A DNA stretch of 64,000 nucleotides from positions 58,514 to 122,513 of the forward strand of contig CAMCYS010000002.1 of NCBI GenBank assembly GCA_945885625.1, read 5' to 3'. Within the stretch, counting starts at the first letter, position 1. The number at the start of each line of letters is the position of its first letter. Origin of the DNA: Bifidobacterium breve. Lineage in GTDB: Bacteria; Actinomycetota; Actinomycetes; Nanopelagicales; Nanopelagicaceae. Below are positions 61,211 through 64,000 of this stretch, piece after piece. The position numbers were made by a program, and so were the translations under genes. The notes below the pieces were generated by a model that saw nothing but the letters and a program-made list of their open reading frames with translations, did not search any database and was not told the origin of the DNA.

Positions 61211-62208
61211 GCCGATTCCCGTTCGACTAATTCAGGAGCAATATTTACCTTGCGATACAGTGTCTTTGGATTGTCCAATCGATCAAGGATGAACTGAGCA
61301 GCTAACTCGCCACGATACTCAGACTTATAGTCAATCGAAGTAAGAGATGGACTTAAAACATTTGCAAGATCAGTATTGTCAATTCCGATAACGGCAATCT
61401 GGTTTGGTACATCAATCTTCAGGGTCGATAGTGAGCGCAAGGCTGCGGCGGCTAACAAGTCGTTTGCGCAGATAATCGAGCGATACTTGCTGATGTTCTT
61501 AACTTTACTAAGTGCTACTAAACCAGCTTCAACATCAAAACTTTCGGCTTCAACCATATGTTTGGTGCCATCTATCCCACGATTCTTCATCGCTTCAAGA
61601 AAGCCCTTTTCTCTATTGCGGCCAGGAATCGTAGAAGTTGGACCATTTAAGAAGAGTACTTCGCCGCCATACTTATCAACTAGATAAGTGAGGGCTAGTT
61701 CTACTGCGCCAGCAGATACTTTTATCGTGTCTACTTCATCATGTACTTGAACGTTACCGATAACCACAGCCGGAATTCTTAACTTCGAGAATGCTTTTCT
61801 AATTCTTGGATCATCTACTAGCGATAGAAAAATAAAGCCATCGGCATAGTTGGAGTCGAGCGAATCAATCAAAGCCAAATTTTCTTCAACCGATAAGTTG
61901 CGCGGCGCTAACATCAAACGATAATCAGTTTTATTCAGTATGTTCTGAACGCCTTTAGTAATTGTCTGGTAAACCGGGTTAGAAATATCGGGCACCGAAA
62001 GGCAGATCTGCTGGGTTCTACTTGCCCGCAAAGCTCTACCGGCTGAATTTGGCTTGAAATTAAGGGCTGATATAGCTTTGGTAATTCTTGGTTCGATATC
62101 TTCGCGCACAGTTTGGCCATTTATGAAGCGTGACACTGAGGCTATTGAGACATTAGCCTCGCGGGCGACATCGTGCATCGTTGCTCTGGTTTTCGTGCTT
62201 GGAGACAT
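61207..62208 (-). CDS. LacI family transcriptional regulator
   Basis: 333 aa. N-terminal helix-turn-helix ATMHDVAREANVSIASVSRFING, hinge SAGRALRASRTQQI, and a periplasmic-binding-type effector domain ending YKSEYRGELAAQFILDRL. It is the first gene of its operon and probably represses itself and the importer/hydrolase genes through the 16-bp palindrome 17 bases upstream. The effector is probably the imported glycoside or a product of its hydrolysis. AGGAG precedes the ATG. Confidence 0.92.
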   Translation of the reverse strand: MSPSTKTRATMHDVAREANVSIASVSRFINGQTVREDIEPRITKAISALNFKPNSAGRALRASRTQQICLSVPDISNPVYQTITKGVQNILNKTDYRLMLAPRNLSVEENLALIDSLDSNYADGFIFLSLVDDPRIRKAFSKLRIPAVVIGNVQVHDEVDTIKVSAGAVELALTYLVDKYGGEVLFLNGPTSTIPGRNREKGFLEAMKNRGIDGTKHMVEAESFDVEAGLVALSKVKNISKYRSIICANDLLAAAALRSLSTLKIDVPNQIAVIGIDNTDLANVLSPSLTSIDYKSEYRGELAAQFILDRLDNPKTLYRKVNIAPELVERESA

Positions 62209-62225
62209 CGCCTTTCTCCTTCCTG

Positions 62226-62241
62226 CTGTAAACGTTTACAG
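62226..62241. promoter_or_regulatory. 16-bp perfect LacI-type operator
   Basis: CTGTAAACGTTTACAG is a perfect palindrome with the central CG typical of LacI-family sites. It lies just after the -10 and covers the expected transcription start, so bound repressor would block initiation. Confidence 0.85.
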
Positions 62242-62242
62242 T

Positions 62243-62271
62243 AAGTTAGTGCTCGAGTTCATCTAAGTCAA
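62243..62271 (-). promoter_or_regulatory. Promoter of the lacI-ABC-hydrolase operon
   Basis: On the minus strand TTGACT (62266-62271) and TAACTT (62243-62248) are separated by exactly 17 bases, the best classical promoter in the window. The LacI-type operator begins one base after the -10. Confidence 0.75.
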
Positions 62272-62300
62272 GGGATTATGGGATTTAGCAACGCAAATCT

Positions 62301-63125
62301 TTATAACGATTTGTTTATCCAATATCGAAGCGAGTCTGCGGCTTGGTTAGCCCAAGCAGCTTCGGTATGTGCGTGACCTTCGTATTTAGTGAAGGAGAGA
62401 TCTGAGCCAAAGGAGTAACCCTTCTCCAACAATATTTTATGCGCGTGATCTTGAAATTCACCATACTCAGAATCAAAACCTTCAGTGCCGTGGGCCATCC
62501 AGATCTTATGTTTTTCCGGTTTTGGTAAACCCGCCACAGTTAATTCAACTAATGGATATTTACCAATAGTCCAATGTGTGGAATGCGCCAGAGCTGTATG
62601 AAATTTTTCCGAGTGGTTCCTGAGAGCATATAAAGTACTTAACGCACCTCGGCTGGCACCAATCATCGCGGTTTTCTCAGGTGAATATGCAACCTTCGTG
62701 CGCTTTAAAACTTCAGGTAAATAAGTTTCAAAAATCTCACTCAAGTAAAAATCACCACGTATTGCGTTTAAATCAAAGGGGCCATTCTTAGGAAAGAGCG
62801 GAATGCCTGATTTAAAGTAACTTTCAGGCGATAGATCTTTGCCTCGAGAAACTGAATCTCCAACTTCGCCTTGATGCCAGATGCCAATAATCAAAGGCGG
62901 CGCAACGTCGAGTTCAGTTGCTACTTTGATTGAGTTCTGCACGAGCTGCCAAGTTGTGGCTTTTTTAGCGACCCGAGTATCAAAAATACATTGGCCATCG
63001 TGAGCGATAAGAACACGATCTGTTTGAGTTTCTGGCGCCCAATATTCAAGTGTTCGCTCACCTAGTTTAAATCGGCGCACAGGGCTTTTGACGCCCTGAA
63101 GAAAATACTCTATTTCGCTAGCCAT
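62301..63125 (-). CDS. Esterase-like alpha/beta hydrolase
   Basis: 274 aa enterochelin-esterase/esterase-D-like protein. Nucleophile elbow GASRGAL, oxyanion region AHDGQCIFD and a C-terminal histidine in YEGHAHTEAAW are present. No signal peptide. It lies 92 bases upstream of the lacI operon on the same strand but has its own leaderless promoter: TAGCAT at 63132-63137 (minus strand), six bases, ATG. Substrate unknown; deacylation of an imported glycoside is possible given its position. Confidence 0.85.
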   Translation of the reverse strand: MASEIEYFLQGVKSPVRRFKLGERTLEYWAPETQTDRVLIAHDGQCIFDTRVAKKATTWQLVQNSIKVATELDVAPPLIIGIWHQGEVGDSVSRGKDLSPESYFKSGIPLFPKNGPFDLNAIRGDFYLSEIFETYLPEVLKRTKVAYSPEKTAMIGASRGALSTLYALRNHSEKFHTALAHSTHWTIGKYPLVELTVAGLPKPEKHKIWMAHGTEGFDSEYGEFQDHAHKILLEKGYSFGSDLSFTKYEGHAHTEAAWANQAADSLRYWINKSL

Positions 63126-63156
63126 CTTGAAATGCTAACAGAGCGCGTTTTGGGCA

Positions 63157-63193
63157 AAGAAAAACCCCCGCGAACCGGATAACCCGCGAAGGT
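63157..63193 (-). terminator. Terminator after nrdJ
   Basis: On the minus strand, a roughly 9-bp stem (ACCTT-CGCG pairing with CGCG-GGGGT, including two G-U pairs) is followed by TTTTTCTTT. It would end nrdJ transcription before the esterase. Confidence 0.6.
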
Positions 63194-63259
63194 AGTTTCT
63201 TTAATGCCGATAGTTTATAGGCTTTTAAACCCTAAACCTTTGATTTAGACCCGCGTGTC

Positions 63260-64000
63260 TTATGAGCAACCTGAGGTGTTGCCACAGCCTTCGCAGACGT
63301 AGCAGGCACCTGAAGCGCGCATCTTTACACCGCAAGTCATACATAGCGGAGCATCTGATGCCACACCTGTAATTGCTTCCATTAGTTCAGTCGAAGAGTT
63401 ATACGTGCGTGGTGCTTCTTCGATCTTCACATCTTGAACCTTGGTAGCTGCTGGTGCTGCTGGCGCAACTGGTGCTGCTGCAGGAGCTGCTGATTGAGAG
63501 AGCGTCTCAGTTACAGCTGCAACATCTTGGGTGTATTCGCCAGTTTCAAGTGCGCGAGCACGCTCTGCTGCTGTGTATAGACCCATTGCGCTACGTGTTT
63601 CGAATGGTAAGTAATCAAGGGCTAGACGACGGAAGATGTAATCCATCATTGATTGCGCCATACGAATATCTTGATCATCAGTCATACCAGCTGGCTCGAA
63701 GCGCAAGTTAGTGAACTTCTCGACGAAGGTCTCTAGCGGTACGCCGTATTGCAGACCAATTGATACCGCAATTGAGAAGGCATCCATTACACCGGCAAGT
63801 GTTGAACCTTGCTTGCCAAGCTTTAGGAATACTTCGCCAAGTGCGCCATCGGCATAAGCTCCTGAGGTCATGTAACCCTCAGCGCCGCCAACAGCAAATG
63901 ATGTTGTAGTTGATGGGCGTGACTTTGGAAGACGCTTGCGAACTGCAGCTGCTGGAGCTACTGATTCAACTTCAACATCTTTCTTCTTTGCCTTGCCATC
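63260..64000 (-). CDS. nrdJ: Vitamin B12-dependent ribonucleotide reductase, C-terminal part
   Basis: Class II RNR, which makes deoxyribonucleotides using adenosylcobalamin; truncated by the window edge. The frame is open from base 64000, through RKRLPKSRPSTTTSFAVGG and the conserved GSTLAGVMDAFSIAVSIGLQ. After the catalytic domain comes an Ala/Pro-rich linker, then a C-terminal cysteine cluster (CMTCGVKM, CYVCEGCGNTSGC) that likely binds zinc and provides the shuttle cysteines. No NrdR or B12 importer is seen in the window. Confidence 0.94.
   Translation of the reverse strand, partial: DGKAKKKDVEVESVAPAAAVRKRLPKSRPSTTTSFAVGGAEGYMTSGAYADGALGEVFLKLGKQGSTLAGVMDAFSIAVSIGLQYGVPLETFVEKFTNLRFEPAGMTDDQDIRMAQSMMDYIFRRLALDYLPFETRSAMGLYTAAERARALETGEYTQDVAAVTETLSQSAAPAAAPVAPAAPAATKVQDVKIEEAPRTYNSSTELMEAITGVASDAPLCMTCGVKMRASGACYVCEGCGNTSGCS

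Noticed and set aside
1..64000. Mobile elements, prophage, tRNA/rRNA or CRISPR
   Set aside because: No transposase, integrase, terminal repeats, clover-leaf sequences or regularly spaced repeats were found on reading both strands.

Overview
The window reads as a compact, streamlined actinobacterial chromosome with low to moderate GC (about mid-40s percent by eye). Diagnostic genes are sepH, an HrdB-type principal sigma factor with a long Lys/Ala-rich N-terminus, class II DAHP synthase, DUF7455, DUF4192, a divergent glgC/glgM pair, B12-dependent ribonucleotide reductase and a SAM-IV riboswitch before metX. With the AT-rich code and extreme gene packing this best fits the freshwater Nanopelagicales (acI) group, but that placement is inference. 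There is no mobile element, CRISPR array, rRNA, tRNA or prophage, and no gene-free stretch over 300 bases. The longest gap is 218 bases, before the DUF7455 gene.

Layout. 1-5612: DNA repair (nfo, ogt), DMT transporters, threonine aldolase, DAHP synthase and a phosphofructokinase with PPi-type residues. 5719-10929: xylulokinase, the divergent glgC/glgM pair, an EamA transporter and TspO. 10926-14942: SDR, acyl-CoA dehydrogenase, APH-type kinase and alcohol dehydrogenase, resembling a 4-hydroxyacyl-CoA degradation module. 14950-20562: rplS-lepB-rnhB-yraN-comM-dprA-era run. 20665-36086: a conserved actinobacterial neighbourhood of an inositol-phosphatase gene, sepH, a nucleotide phosphodiesterase-like gene, psuG/psuK, parC, an ABC-F gene, parE, DUF7455 and rpoD. 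It is interrupted by a CDGSH-hydratase fusion and a large secreted protein. 36214-39887: metX with SAM-IV riboswitch, DUF4192, a secreted PKD protein and a Nudix hydrolase. 39852-43925: a likely heme-uptake locus, hmuTUV facing two secreted neocarzinostatin-like proteins across a shared dyad. 43912-46519: TetR regulator and DinG-type helicase. 46544-54958: 3-hydroxybutyrate dehydrogenase, an alpha/beta hydrolase, a LIV-type ABC transporter and acetoacetyl-CoA synthetase. 54982-62208: a LacI-controlled operon of a sugar-type ABC importer plus three different ADP-ribosylglycohydrolase-family proteins. 62301-64000: an esterase and the C-terminal part of NrdJ.

Transcription signals are unusually legible. 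Fifteen genes have a TANNNT hexamer exactly six bases before the start codon and no Shine-Dalgarno sequence, the signature of leaderless mRNAs. In two divergent pairs (glgC/glgM and phosphodiesterase/psuG) the opposing -10 elements overlap physically. Genes inside operons instead use GGAG/AGGA ribosome sites or 4-base start/stop overlaps.
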